Below the pieces are notes generated by a model. It was given only the letters and a program-made list of their open reading frames with translations. It did not search any database and was not told the DNA's origin. Source: Novipirellula caenicola (lineage in GTDB: Bacteria > Planctomycetota > Planctomycetia > Pirellulales > Pirellulaceae). Taken from it: a stretch of 64,000 bases of DNA. Shown here in pieces: positions 17,158-26,900 of this stretch. Location of the stretch: positions 1 through 64,000 of the forward strand of contig NZ_BAABRO010000029.1 of assembly GCF_039545035.1 (NCBI RefSeq), written 5' to 3'. Both the position numbers and the translations under genes were made by a program. Position 1 is the stretch's first letter; each line of letters opens with the position of its first letter.

Positions 17158-20100
17158 TCATTCACCCACGACTTCCCATCGGCCCCACAACTTGGGTGTT
17201 AGTTCTGCTTCGCTCGGTACATCGGCGGTGATCGCGGTGGCTTTATTGGACCAGTAAACTCGCTGATTCGTCTGACCGCCGTTGCCACGCAGCACGCCGA
17301 GATCGGCGTGATAGGTTTCGCCGAGCGTAGGCTGCCACTCGAGCACACTCAGCGGCACCTGCACTTCATAATTGCCAGAGCCGTCGCTCGCCAATTTCAG
17401 CTTGTCGCTGACATCTTGGACGCTATCCAGATAGATCGTTCGCCATGGACTGCTGAACGCAACCGGTTGTTGGGTCCCAGGAACACTCGCTCGATACAGC
17501 AGTGCTCGAGTCTTGCCTTTGACCTGAGTCACCAGCAGTCGCAAGTCGCCGGGGGCCGGTTCCGCACGATCGGCTTTCGCCGCGAGGTCGGTGCCGAGCA
17601 TGATGTCAAGCGCGCCTCCGGTTTTGAACAACGCTTGCGGCGTTTCACCGCTGTTGGTGAGAAGGTCTTTCTCGTTGGTGCGCCAGGCGGCGAAGAGTTG
17701 ATCGCCGACAATGGTTACCGCGGCGCTCGCGTCATAAGGACGTGAATCGCTATTGAAGTTTGCCTTGGTACCACGTCGGTCGATGGGTGCCCAGTCGGTT
17801 GTCGGCGACCAATCCTCCAGACGACCATCGACCTGCGGCGCGGTGGATCGCAGGGTGACCTTGAGGGTGCCGCTGCCGAGGACCGCTTGACGCGTTGCTT
17901 CGGTTTGCACGAACCACTCGCGAGCCTTTGCCAAATCGTCGGTGGTAACCGTCAACGGTTGTGCGGAAATACGACGGATGGAATCGAGACCCGACACTCG
18001 CACCAAGCTGACGCGGCCGCCATCGACGACAAAAATTTTCCCATCGACGGTTTGGGTGATGCTGGGCCAAAAGTTTTCATCGTGCAGTGATACGTTGCTG
18101 ACATCCATGCCACGTACGGCTTGCGGCATCGCCCAATTAGGCCGCAAGCGAATGTCGTGAAATAGCGTCGCCACGAACAAACCATCGGCAGTAAACAAGT
18201 ACATATTTCCCATGTTGCCGTTGATGGCAAAGATCGAACCTGCGTCGCCGCCCGGGCGGATCCAGCCACCGAGCAATCGCGTGGTGCCAATCACCATGCC
18301 GGGCTGGCCCGGAATCGCCGCTTCATGACTGGCGTGCAGACCAGGCCACACATTGGGATAGGTCCAGCGTGCTTGACCGCCCAACGATCCACCCAATCCA
18401 TAAGGTGAGAATGGTGCCGGAGCAACGGTGTGAATTGTCCAGCCGCCAGGTTCGGTAAGGGCTTGGTCGCCACCGGACGATTGCGGTCGCTGCGAACCGG
18501 TCAATAGCACTTGCGGTGCAGCAAGATCGTAAAGCGGAGCTCCGTGTTCATTGAACTTCACGGGAAAAAATTGAACGGTTTGGTTTCCCCAACGAGCAAC
18601 CACCATCGACAGATCCGACTGGGTGGTGACGCCAGAGCAAGAGATTTGGCTGATCTGAACTTCGCTGGGCTGCGGCAATCCATCACCGTTGGCATCGGAC
18701 CACGCAAACGCCGCCGGATTACGATTTTCATCTCCTTGTGGGTCCGCCCCCTCGGGCCAACATTCATCAAATGGCTCGGTCTTGAGAATCGGCCACGCGT
18801 GAGCATTACCTACCGCCGCAACTAAGTCGACGGTCGCGCCGGCATCTCGCCAAACAAAACTGACGCCGTCTCCATTGGTCGGATTGTGAGTGAAGCAACT
18901 TGTGAAATAACGCTCACCGCGACGTGCGTCAGGGTACAACGGCGTATCCGGCGAATACGGACCGTAATGCGCTTCCATCAGAGGCGAAGGCCGATAGAAA
19001 ACACGGACCAACGTGTCGGTACCGGATTGCCAGTTGAGGTGAAACTCTTGTCCCTTGTAAAAGAAACGAGTCTTGTCGTGCGGATCAAGCACGCCACCGC
19101 CACCATATTCGCCGGGACCATAGAACGCCCGCAGCAACTCGGACTGGGGCGACCAAAGTGAGACTCGCTTGGGATGAAAGTCGTTCTCGGCAACCCACAG
19201 ACGACCTTGGCTATCGATACCGAGGCCGTTGGGATGATTCATGTGCAGCGGATCATACAGACCTGTTTTCGGCTCGCCCGATTTACCAAGCGTGCGTAAC
19301 AATCTGCCGTCCGGTGAGAAAACCTTGACTTGATGCGAGTGCCCTTGATCGCTGATGTAGTAGTTTGCTTCATCATCCAGGGCGATATGGCGAGGATCAT
19401 CCAACCCCGTGGCAATGATCGTCTCCGCAGGCGAATCCTGTTTGCCAAAACGCACCAGCTTGGTCCCGCTCAGTGCGAGCAATCGTCCTTGTTGGTCATA
19501 GGCCAGCCCGCGTGGGTTTTCGATCGATTGGGTGCGAATCGTCTTTCCGCTGGCAGTTTCGATGAACCGAATTTCATTTTGGCGAATGAGCGAACATGCA
19601 ATGACACCGTCGTGTGCCGCGATACCCGCCAACACAAACTTTCGGTCGCCGCCATCAAAGTTGACCAGCCTTGGCAGAGGCTGCGTGCCACGCGGACGCT
19701 TGTCAGGACGTGGATCATCTCCTAGTTGCAGCTTCAGAATCGGCTTGTCTTGGAAGTCACGCGACTTCGCCGTGATGCGAAGCTCACCTTCCCAGATCGA
19801 GGCGATGTAGCAGAGGTGATCCGCGACCGCGCGAGGGCCAAGATCGACGGTCAACGTCGTCGCACCGGTCCAATTTCCCCCGACCCAACCTTGGCCGCCA
19901 ATCTTTGTGCCGTCTTCGGCCAACCATTGCAAACCATGCCCTCCTTCGGCAACGAAGGCGCCCATAAAGACGAGCGGTTGGCCATCGCGTGTGCGTCGGC
20001 CGGGGACACAAGCGATGCTGGTCGGCGGCGTGTAGTTGGTCATCCAGCAACCGGTCTTGTCAGCGGTCTCCCAGGCGGGATGCCCCGCGCTATAAACGCT

Positions 20101-21531
20101 TTGCTCGTAAGTCAGTTCCAGTGGTTTGCGAGTCAGTCCGCGTACCGTGTAGGTGCCCGGCGAGACAAACCGTGTCGGCAGATGATAGAGCCCATGCTGA
20201 GCGGCTTCGGGATCACGCAACAAATCGTCGCTGCCGTCCCACCAAACGACATTCTCACCGGCCGGAAACTCCGTCTCGCTGACAAGATTGCGGACGCGGC
20301 GTCCCTGTTCGTCTTCAATCACCAGCGTGACGACGCTTGGCTCGGCAAGCGTGAACTTAACGGGGATGGGAGGCGGAATCTCCTCGCGGATCGCGGGCAA
20401 GTCGACCGAAGTGAGCGGTGCGGTATGAAGCGACGTCAGCGCCACGATTTCACCGAGCCAAACACCGCGTCCGTCTTTGATCTTGTTGACCAAATGCGAG
20501 TGCGTTGCGGTTGAGCCGCCGGTAATCCGCAAGCGAATGGCACGTGTTTCAATCTCTTGGTCGAACCCGATCCAATTCGCCCCCAACCCCATTGGATAGT
20601 AGGGATCGATGGTGTCCGAGGCTGCGACCTTCCGCCAATCGGTCTCCGCAGCCGATCGAATGGCGGTCTCAGGGGAACCAGCAAAGGCATCCACTTCGAC
20701 AGTTGAAAACTCAGCCCACAATAGACACAGTCCTTCCAGTTTCACCGCGCGCGGCCAAACCATCGTGATGATTTCGGGATGATCCGGCGAAACACGCAGC
20801 GCGGCTCCGGACTCACCGTTGTCCCACGGGTGCCATTGCCGATTGTTCGACTGGTCGTTGAGCCGCTCTGCCGCTTCGGGCCGAGCCGTGGCGGTGAGGA
20901 TACTTTGCGGGGCGAGGTTGGCGAAGCGATCCGAAAGCACCCATGCGCCTCCGAGCCATCCTGCGGGATTTTGATCGGCGGCCTCCGCGACATGCGTGAA
21001 TCGAATCGCCCGCGTCTTCGTATCAGCAGGGAGCGTCCAAACGTCATAGTCCTCGCGACTGTGGGGACGTTCCGGCGACAAGCGATCCGCCGATTGCCAG
21101 TGCGTCTCGTTTCCCAGATCACCGGGGTACGGCGCGTCGGGCTTGAGGACGCTTAGCGTCGCACCGCCACGTACAAGTAGGGTGCCGATACCGATGGACT
21201 CGGTGAATGCAATTCGCAAATGTCGCGGGCCGGGGGCACGGTTGGTGCCAAACTGGACACCACGCCAATCGGGGCGTTTGTCGCTTGTCCATAGAATATC
21301 GCTCGGCCCATTCTTCGCCGCTTCCATGGGAATCGCCGATTCACGCCCCTCGGCCCACTGCGTGAACGCATCGCGATCGAGCTGCGTGCTATGAATCGGA
21401 GTCGCGAACGCCGTGGACTCTGCCGAGTGCACCTCGACTTGGCCCAGCGACAACAGACAAATCAACATTGCCTGTAGGGAGACGAACGCAATCGACCAAC
21501 GGTGGAATCTCGAGACAGGAATCTCAGACAT
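17158..21531 (-). CDS. Large secreted beta-propeller protein (NHL-like, FlgD-like and CBM9-like parts)
   Basis: About 1457 residues. I do not recognise a named protein. The start at ATG 21531 is preferred because it places MSEIPVSRFHRWSIAFVSLQ at the head of a signal peptide; an upstream in-frame ATG lies at 21579. Visible parts in order are an N-terminal region with galactose-binding-like stretches, a FlgD-type Ig segment (VTLVIEDEQGRRVRNLVSE) about one third in, an NHL-like propeller (GLAYDQQGRLLALSG, HIALDDEANYYISDQGHSHQVKVFSPDGRLLRTLG, GIDSQGRLWVAEND), an EF-hand-like DANGDGLPQPSE, and a C-terminal CBM9-like domain (DGRLEDWSPTTDWAPID onward). Such proteins are common in planctomycetes and are probably extracytoplasmic carbohydrate- or surface-associated. 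It stands alone beyond the right-flank repeat. Confidence 0.8.
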   Translation of the reverse strand: MSEIPVSRFHRWSIAFVSLQAMLICLLSLGQVEVHSAESTAFATPIHSTQLDRDAFTQWAEGRESAIPMEAAKNGPSDILWTSDKRPDWRGVQFGTNRAPGPRHLRIAFTESIGIGTLLVRGGATLSVLKPDAPYPGDLGNETHWQSADRLSPERPHSREDYDVWTLPADTKTRAIRFTHVAEAADQNPAGWLGGAWVLSDRFANLAPQSILTATARPEAAERLNDQSNNRQWHPWDNGESGAALRVSPDHPEIITMVWPRAVKLEGLCLLWAEFSTVEVDAFAGSPETAIRSAAETDWRKVAASDTIDPYYPMGLGANWIGFDQEIETRAIRLRITGGSTATHSHLVNKIKDGRGVWLGEIVALTSLHTAPLTSVDLPAIREEIPPPIPVKFTLAEPSVVTLVIEDEQGRRVRNLVSETEFPAGENVVWWDGSDDLLRDPEAAQHGLYHLPTRFVSPGTYTVRGLTRKPLELTYEQSVYSAGHPAWETADKTGCWMTNYTPPTSIACVPGRRTRDGQPLVFMGAFVAEGGHGLQWLAEDGTKIGGQGWVGGNWTGATTLTVDLGPRAVADHLCYIASIWEGELRITAKSRDFQDKPILKLQLGDDPRPDKRPRGTQPLPRLVNFDGGDRKFVLAGIAAHDGVIACSLIRQNEIRFIETASGKTIRTQSIENPRGLAYDQQGRLLALSGTKLVRFGKQDSPAETIIATGLDDPRHIALDDEANYYISDQGHSHQVKVFSPDGRLLRTLGKSGEPKTGLYDPLHMNHPNGLGIDSQGRLWVAENDFHPKRVSLWSPQSELLRAFYGPGEYGGGGVLDPHDKTRFFYKGQEFHLNWQSGTDTLVRVFYRPSPLMEAHYGPYSPDTPLYPDARRGERYFTSCFTHNPTNGDGVSFVWRDAGATVDLVAAVGNAHAWPILKTEPFDECWPEGADPQGDENRNPAAFAWSDANGDGLPQPSEVQISQISCSGVTTQSDLSMVVARWGNQTVQFFPVKFNEHGAPLYDLAAPQVLLTGSQRPQSSGGDQALTEPGGWTIHTVAPAPFSPYGLGGSLGGQARWTYPNVWPGLHASHEAAIPGQPGMVIGTTRLLGGWIRPGGDAGSIFAINGNMGNMYLFTADGLFVATLFHDIRLRPNWAMPQAVRGMDVSNVSLHDENFWPSITQTVDGKIFVVDGGRVSLVRVSGLDSIRRISAQPLTVTTDDLAKAREWFVQTEATRQAVLGSGTLKVTLRSTAPQVDGRLEDWSPTTDWAPIDRRGTKANFNSDSRPYDASAAVTIVGDQLFAAWRTNEKDLLTNSGETPQALFKTGGALDIMLGTDLAAKADRAEPAPGDLRLLVTQVKGKTRALLYRASVPGTQQPVAFSSPWRTIYLDSVQDVSDKLKLASDGSGNYEVQVPLSVLEWQPTLGETYHADLGVLRGNGGQTNQRVYWSNKATAITADVPSEAELTPKLWGRWEVVGE

Positions 21532-21925
21532 GATGCTTTGCAATGGGGTGGGAGCCAACGGCGAGAAAGAGATCGCCATAGTTTAGCCAACTTTGAACCC
21601 ACTTTGGCATCTCGAGCTAAGTTTGTGGACGAGTCCAAAACGACACACAACTCGCTGTTTCCCACTGACAAACCACTGCGGTTGAGCAATTCATGGAGTC
21701 AATTTTTTTGCTGAGACCTTTTTCAAATGCACCAAGGTCCGTTGCCGATTTGATGATTTAATCCAATTGCAAATTGCAACAGTGAGTCGTGGGCCGTAAG
21801 GCACCGGGTAGCGCATGGACCCCGGCCGCTGACGCGTCGCGGCTCAGCAAATCAACAAGCCGTTGCCGATTTTCGCCACGCTGTGGCTGGCCCGAAGGAA
21901 GCTACAACCCGAATCGCAAGCAGCT
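21532..21925. other. Intergenic region with MITE-like repeat copy
   Basis: No gene. Positions 21755-21882 hold a copy of the 128-base repeat also found at 46007-46134. Confidence 0.7.
21755..21882 (+). repeat. MITE-like dispersed repeat, copy A
   Basis: Collinear with 46007-46134 over 128 bases, sharing GATTTAATCCAA, CGTGGGCCGTAAGGCACCGG, GCCGCTGACGCGTCGCGGCT and ATCAACAAGCCGTTG. The terminal inverted ends are less well kept in this copy. Confidence 0.8.
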
Positions 21926-22504
21926 TTACTGGCCGCTCATCTCTTTGATGATCATGGCCAGTGCGGCGCTGACCATGGGGGTGCTCATGCTGGGCAAGCG
22001 ATCGACGTCGCGAGCGGCTTGCGCGGGTGAGAGCGGTAGATGCACAAAGACACTTTGCGTCTTCATCGCAAACGAGTGCGAGTAGTGTTGGCTCAAGTAC
22101 AACGCGGCGTTACACAAGTAGGTGCCTGCGTGATGCGAGACTTCGCACGGGATGCCGGCTTCGACCAATGCGTCACGGCACCGCGGCAAGGGCAGAGCGG
22201 ATTGGTAGGCGGCTGGCGCGTCTTTTAGTAGCGGGGTTCCATCGCTGCGAACGTTCAATCCGATCGCTTCAAGCTTGATCAGCGTCGCACCGGGCGCTTG
22301 GCCAAGGTGGATGGCGATGTCGTAGTCGTCTTGCAAATCCTTTTTTAATTGCACGCTCATCTGCGTTAGATCGACGGGATAACGCCGCGTCGTTAAATCC
22401 GCCTGGCCGTCATACCACTGAGTCAGTTCGATCAGCGCCAACCAACTCGAGTTTTCAGTCCATCGATCGTAGGGCTCGAATGCCGTCAGGAGTACACGGG
22501 TCAC
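21926..22504 (-). CDS. pcp: Pyrrolidone-carboxylate (pyroglutamyl) peptidase, family C15
   Basis: A 192-residue cytoplasmic cysteine peptidase that removes N-terminal pyroglutamate. It begins VLLTAFEPYDRWTENSSW as in the family. The catalytic triad is seen as E79 (LIKLEAIGLNV), C131 (SHHAGTYLCNAALY) and H155 (SVFVHLPLSP). Length is slightly short compared with the ~215 residues of the E. coli or Bacillus enzymes. It stands alone between a repeat and the exonuclease gene. Confidence 0.9.
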   Translation of the reverse strand: MTRVLLTAFEPYDRWTENSSWLALIELTQWYDGQADLTTRRYPVDLTQMSVQLKKDLQDDYDIAIHLGQAPGATLIKLEAIGLNVRSDGTPLLKDAPAAYQSALPLPRCRDALVEAGIPCEVSHHAGTYLCNAALYLSQHYSHSFAMKTQSVFVHLPLSPAQAARDVDRLPSMSTPMVSAALAMIIKEMSGQ

Positions 22505-22600
22505 AAATTCATTCCAAGGTGATAACGCTTTGGGCTGGAAATACAGTCACTCGAAAGCATAGGTCACCTGTAAAGATAGTCGGCAAAAACCCCAAAATGT

Positions 22601-23653
22601 TTATGTCGGAGCGACGACAAAGCCCAAAAATTCATGTTCGCTGACGATCCGAATCCCTCCTCCGGCAGCCTGGACCTCACGTGCCGCCTGTTCCTTAGTG
22701 CTAATTGTACGGCCTGATTGGATTGTCCGTTGGTCGGTCTGGCCGACGACCAGCAGGTCGGTTTCGCGAGTCACCGAGCTTTGGCAGGTGCCGCCCAAAC
22801 GAATCGCCAGCGACTCGGCATCCTCGCGAGAGAGTTGGCGGAGATGGCCGGTGAAGACCACTCGCTGTCCGGCCAGCGGCCGAATGAACTCGGCTCGCAC
22901 GAACAAACGCTGCAAATCCCACTGCTGTTTCAATTGAGCCTGGACCGCAGTGTTTTCAGCGATGCGGGATTCGGTTCGCGAGGCCGAACCCGTCGAACTG
23001 CGTTTGGGGCGGCGAAAATGAGATTTCGATGGGCCGCGTTTTCCCCACGCCCCAGCGACGCCGCGAGAAAGCTTGGTCCGCTGTTCGAGTTCCTCGAGCG
23101 TCCCAGCGCCGGCTTGGATCCCGGCCGCCAGCAAAATTTTGGCACAGACCTGCGAATCTTCGAGCGCATCGTGGTGCCGAAACCGGATCCCCAACCAATC
23201 GGCCAACGGTTTGAGCCCAAATCGCGGTCGACTAGGCCAAACTTGGCGAGCGATTGCTCGGGTACAGGTGTACTGAAGATCAGGCACCGGAATGCGATGC
23301 GTATGCAAACATCCCATCAACACCCCGATATCAAAGCTGGCATTGTGGGCGACAAGGCATTCGGGACCGCTGGCCGATTCGTCGTCGTGATCATCCGCAG
23401 TGAGTTTCAGGAACGCGGCGACCTCGGGCCAAAGCTCGCCGAACTCGGGTTGATCACGGACCTGGTCCGGAGAAATCCCGTGAATCTGAATGTTCGCCGG
23501 GCTAAAGTAAAACGGCTTGGGGCGGATCAGCCAGACTTTGGAATCGACCACGACACCGTCCCGAACCACGACGCCGGCAAGTTGACAGGCACTGTCGGAT
23601 CGGTGGGTCGCCGTTTCAAAATCGATGGCAGTGAAATTCGCTGCAAAGTTCAT
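22601..23653 (-). CDS. DEDDh 3'-5' exonuclease with C-terminal BRCT domain
   Basis: A 350-residue fusion. Residues 1-175 are an RNase T / DNA polymerase III epsilon-type exonuclease: D11-F-E13 in TAIDFETATH (Exo I), HNASFDIGVLMG (Exo II) and HHDALEDSQVCAKIL (Exo III, DEDDh type). A basic linker with RRPKRSS follows. Residues about 262-348 form a BRCT domain (GQRVVFTGHLRQLSREDAESLAIRLGG, VTRETDLLVVG), like that of NAD-dependent ligase and phage-type exonuclease fusions. It probably trims DNA ends in repair. Neighbours give no further hint. Confidence 0.88.
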   Translation of the reverse strand: MNFAANFTAIDFETATHRSDSACQLAGVVVRDGVVVDSKVWLIRPKPFYFSPANIQIHGISPDQVRDQPEFGELWPEVAAFLKLTADDHDDESASGPECLVAHNASFDIGVLMGCLHTHRIPVPDLQYTCTRAIARQVWPSRPRFGLKPLADWLGIRFRHHDALEDSQVCAKILLAAGIQAGAGTLEELEQRTKLSRGVAGAWGKRGPSKSHFRRPKRSSTGSASRTESRIAENTAVQAQLKQQWDLQRLFVRAEFIRPLAGQRVVFTGHLRQLSREDAESLAIRLGGTCQSSVTRETDLLVVGQTDQRTIQSGRTISTKEQAAREVQAAGGGIRIVSEHEFLGFVVAPT

Positions 23654-23964
23654 CCCGACCCCGATTCCATGACTTCAAAAACACAATGCCAAAAACTGCA
23701 GACACCACAAGATCGCGATAAGATAGAGAGCCAAATCCCGGCGTGGTGATTCGAAGAGGGAATTCCCGCTCTGCCCTTCTCTTACCGATTCCTCATGATT
23801 TTAGTTGTTCCCAACGACGGGCATACTTATTCTAAGGGGTCGTTCTCGTTTCGAGAACGACCCTCGCTCCGTTCCTCCTAGCTCGCGATGGCCACACAAT
23901 CACCTCGCTGAATTGGTGATACACTCTCCTTCTATTCATCCCTTTCTACTTAACGTTCATTGCC
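23654..23964. other. Intergenic region with a strong palindrome
   Basis: 311 bases without a gene. It contains a perfect 12-bp stem hairpin at 23837-23863. The plus-strand surface protein gene follows. Confidence 0.7.
23837..23863. repeat. Perfect 12-bp palindrome (REP-like hairpin)
   Basis: GGGTCGTTCTCG, loop TTT, then CGAGAACGACCC. There is no T-run on either side, so it is more likely a REP-type element than a simple terminator, though it may end transcription between the divergent genes. Confidence 0.75.
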
Positions 23965-26900
23965 ATGCCTAATCCTCGAAATCGATTTGCTCGCAGTAAT
24001 CAACGATCACAGCGGCCCCGACGTCGCCGACGAATTTTAGAAAGATTGGAATCCCGGCAACTGCTGGCGGTTCTGGCGGGCGAGGTTTTCCAGGACGATA
24101 ACGGCGATGGTATCCACGACGCGGCCGAAGTCGCTGTGCCCAATGTTCGCGTTTACGTCGATGCGAACGACAACAGCCAATTCGATGCGACGGAAGTCGC
24201 GGTACAAACCGATGCTCTGGGGCAATACCAATTCGACAACCTTGCTGCGGGGACGCACTCGATTCGGATCGACTCGGGCAACGTACGGCAAACCAGCCCG
24301 GGTGCCTATTTCGGCACCACGTTTTCCAACACGCCACTGGGAACGACTCAGCTGTATCAGATGAGCGACAACGGCGACGTGTTTTTGCTCGGGGCTCCAC
24401 AATCGACGTCGATGCGAGCGTTGATCCGCACCAATGACGGCGAGTTCTATGGAGCGGGATTCCAAGGCGGTGCCGGCTTCTATCGCATTGACCCGCAAAC
24501 CGGCAGCGAAACGTTGATCTCGCCCGCGGGGTCGGCCGGTTCCGCCGGACTTGCCTACGACCCTTTGACCGACACGATCTACACGCTGTCGCTTACCTCG
24601 GGGTCCACCAGCATTCGCACGCTGCATACACTGGACCGCGTCAATGGTACGCTGACCGAGGTTTCGACCAGCGGTCTTGATTTGCCGGGCGGCGTAAGCG
24701 ATTTGACCTTCGACACCGTCAATCGCCGCGTGGTCGGCTTTGACAACGCAAATGATCGATTCCTGGCGTTTGATCTCAGTGGCACTGGACAACTGTTTGC
24801 CACGGCGCAGCAACCGATTGACAGTTTCTCGTTGGCTTTCAACGGGACCGAGTTTGTCATGTTTGACAATGCCGATGCCAACAAGCAGGCGGTGTTGATC
24901 GTCAATCCCGATACCGGCGCGGTTTCCAGTGGCTTTAATGCCTCCACCACGCTTGGGTCCGAAGCGTTGATGTATTCCCGGGGAGGCAACATTGCTCACC
25001 GCGTGAATTTGGCGGCAGCCGACAGTGTTTCGGGATTTGACTTCGGTCTCGCTCCGCCGCCGCCACCACCACCGGCAGGCACGATCGAAGGCCAAGTGTG
25101 GTTTGATGCCAACGAAAATGGGATTCAAGAAACCAGTGAGGACAATTTAGGTGGCATCGAGATCTACATTGATGCAAACAACAATGGCCAATTCGATCTA
25201 GGTGAACTCACACAAACCACCGACGATGTCGGGCGTTATGCGTTCACAGATATTCCGGTCGGCGAATACGCGATTCGCCAAGTGATTCCGCGTGGTTTTT
25301 ACCAATCGTCGCCGAACGCGTACTTTGGCACCGCGTATCCGGCCAACAGCGACAAGACTCAACTATTTGAGATGTCCTTGGATGGGACCGTCCATCGAAT
25401 TGGGACCCCATCGACTCGGTCGATCTACGGTTTGATTCGGACCAACGACGGCACGTTCTACGGGTCTAATTTTGTCACCGATTCGATCTATACAATCGAC
25501 CCGATTACCGGCCAAGAGCGGCTGGTCGCGGCGTTGGCCAACCAGATTGCCGCTGGGCTTGCCTACGATGCATCGAGCGACACGATCTACACGGTCACTC
25601 GCAGCGTGACCGCCCCGAGTGAACAGCAACTCGCCATTTTTGATCGCACCAACGGCGTGTTGGTCCCGGTCGGCAACTCGCTTGCCGGACTGGGAAACGT
25701 CAGCGATTTGACCTTCGACTCGGTCAAGAATCGCATTGTGGGATTCGATAATACAAACGATCGTTTCTTTGCATTCGATTTGCTCGGCAATGGTCAACTG
25801 CTTGGCACCACCTCACGAGCGCTTGACAGTTTTTCGTTGTCGTTCAACGGCACTCAATTTGTGATGTTCGATCAAAGCAGCGCAGGGCAACGTGCCGCCG
25901 TGTTTGTCAATCCCGACACCGGGCAAGTCACTGCTGGTTTCTCGGCATCCGAAGCGGTGCCGTCCGAGGCGTTGTTCTACTCGCGACTTGGCGATGTTGC
26001 CCATCGTGTCACGGTCACCGATCGCGCCGCAATCACCGCTGATTTCGCGTTGACCAACGCGATCATCGGCGTGACGGTGACCGAAACCGATTTCGAAACG
26101 GTGTTTTCATCGTCGGTCCGGCGTGACGAATTTCTGGTCACACTGGACACGCGGCCTGCGACCGATGTGGTGATCAACATCACCACCAACCCGCTGCAGC
26201 TATCGCCGGTCACGCCCAGCTTGGTGTTTACGCCTGATAATTGGCAAACCCCGCAAACGGTCGCACTGGATTTGGTCGATTCCGCTCCGCTGGGGGCGAC
26301 CGATATCGTGATCTCGGTCGATGCGACGCTTTCGGATCCCGCTTGGGTCAATTTGCCTGCGTCAACCATTACGGCTCGGATCGAGCCCGAGGTCCGCCCT
26401 GGCGAATTGGTGATCAACGAATTCTATGGCGGCACGAATCCCTACATCGAGTTACGAGGCCCCAAGGGGGGCCGAATTGGTGACAACACCTACTTTGTGA
26501 TTGTCCAAGAGGATTTCTTGGATGAGGGTGAAGTGGCTCAAGTTTTCGATCTGAGCAATCAGCCGCTCGGTGACAACGGTTTCCTCACGATTATCACGTC
26601 AGGCAATAACTACGACATCGATCCTGATTCGGCGGTGTTGCAATCGACTACAACCAATTTTTCGGGACTGCCCGGAGGGATTCACACCAGTGACTCGGCT
26701 GCATTTTCATCAATCGGCGGCTGGACATACATGCTGGTCCAAAGCGACGTCGCTCCGACGATCGCGGATGATATCGATTTAAACGACGATGGCTTCATTG
26801 ATGATGACGGTGTCGCGGCCGGGTGGAGAACATTTGACTCGATTTCGATCCACAATTTTGTCGGCGGCCCCGACCTTGCTTACGGAAATATCGTGTTTGT

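Noticed and set aside
22718-23749. 343-codon plus-strand frame opposite the exonuclease gene
   Set aside because: The exonuclease with its catalytic motifs and BRCT domain on the minus strand explains the region.
24037-25128. 363-codon minus-strand frame in the surface giant
   Set aside because: Opposite strand of a repetitive coding region; no motif and no start signal.
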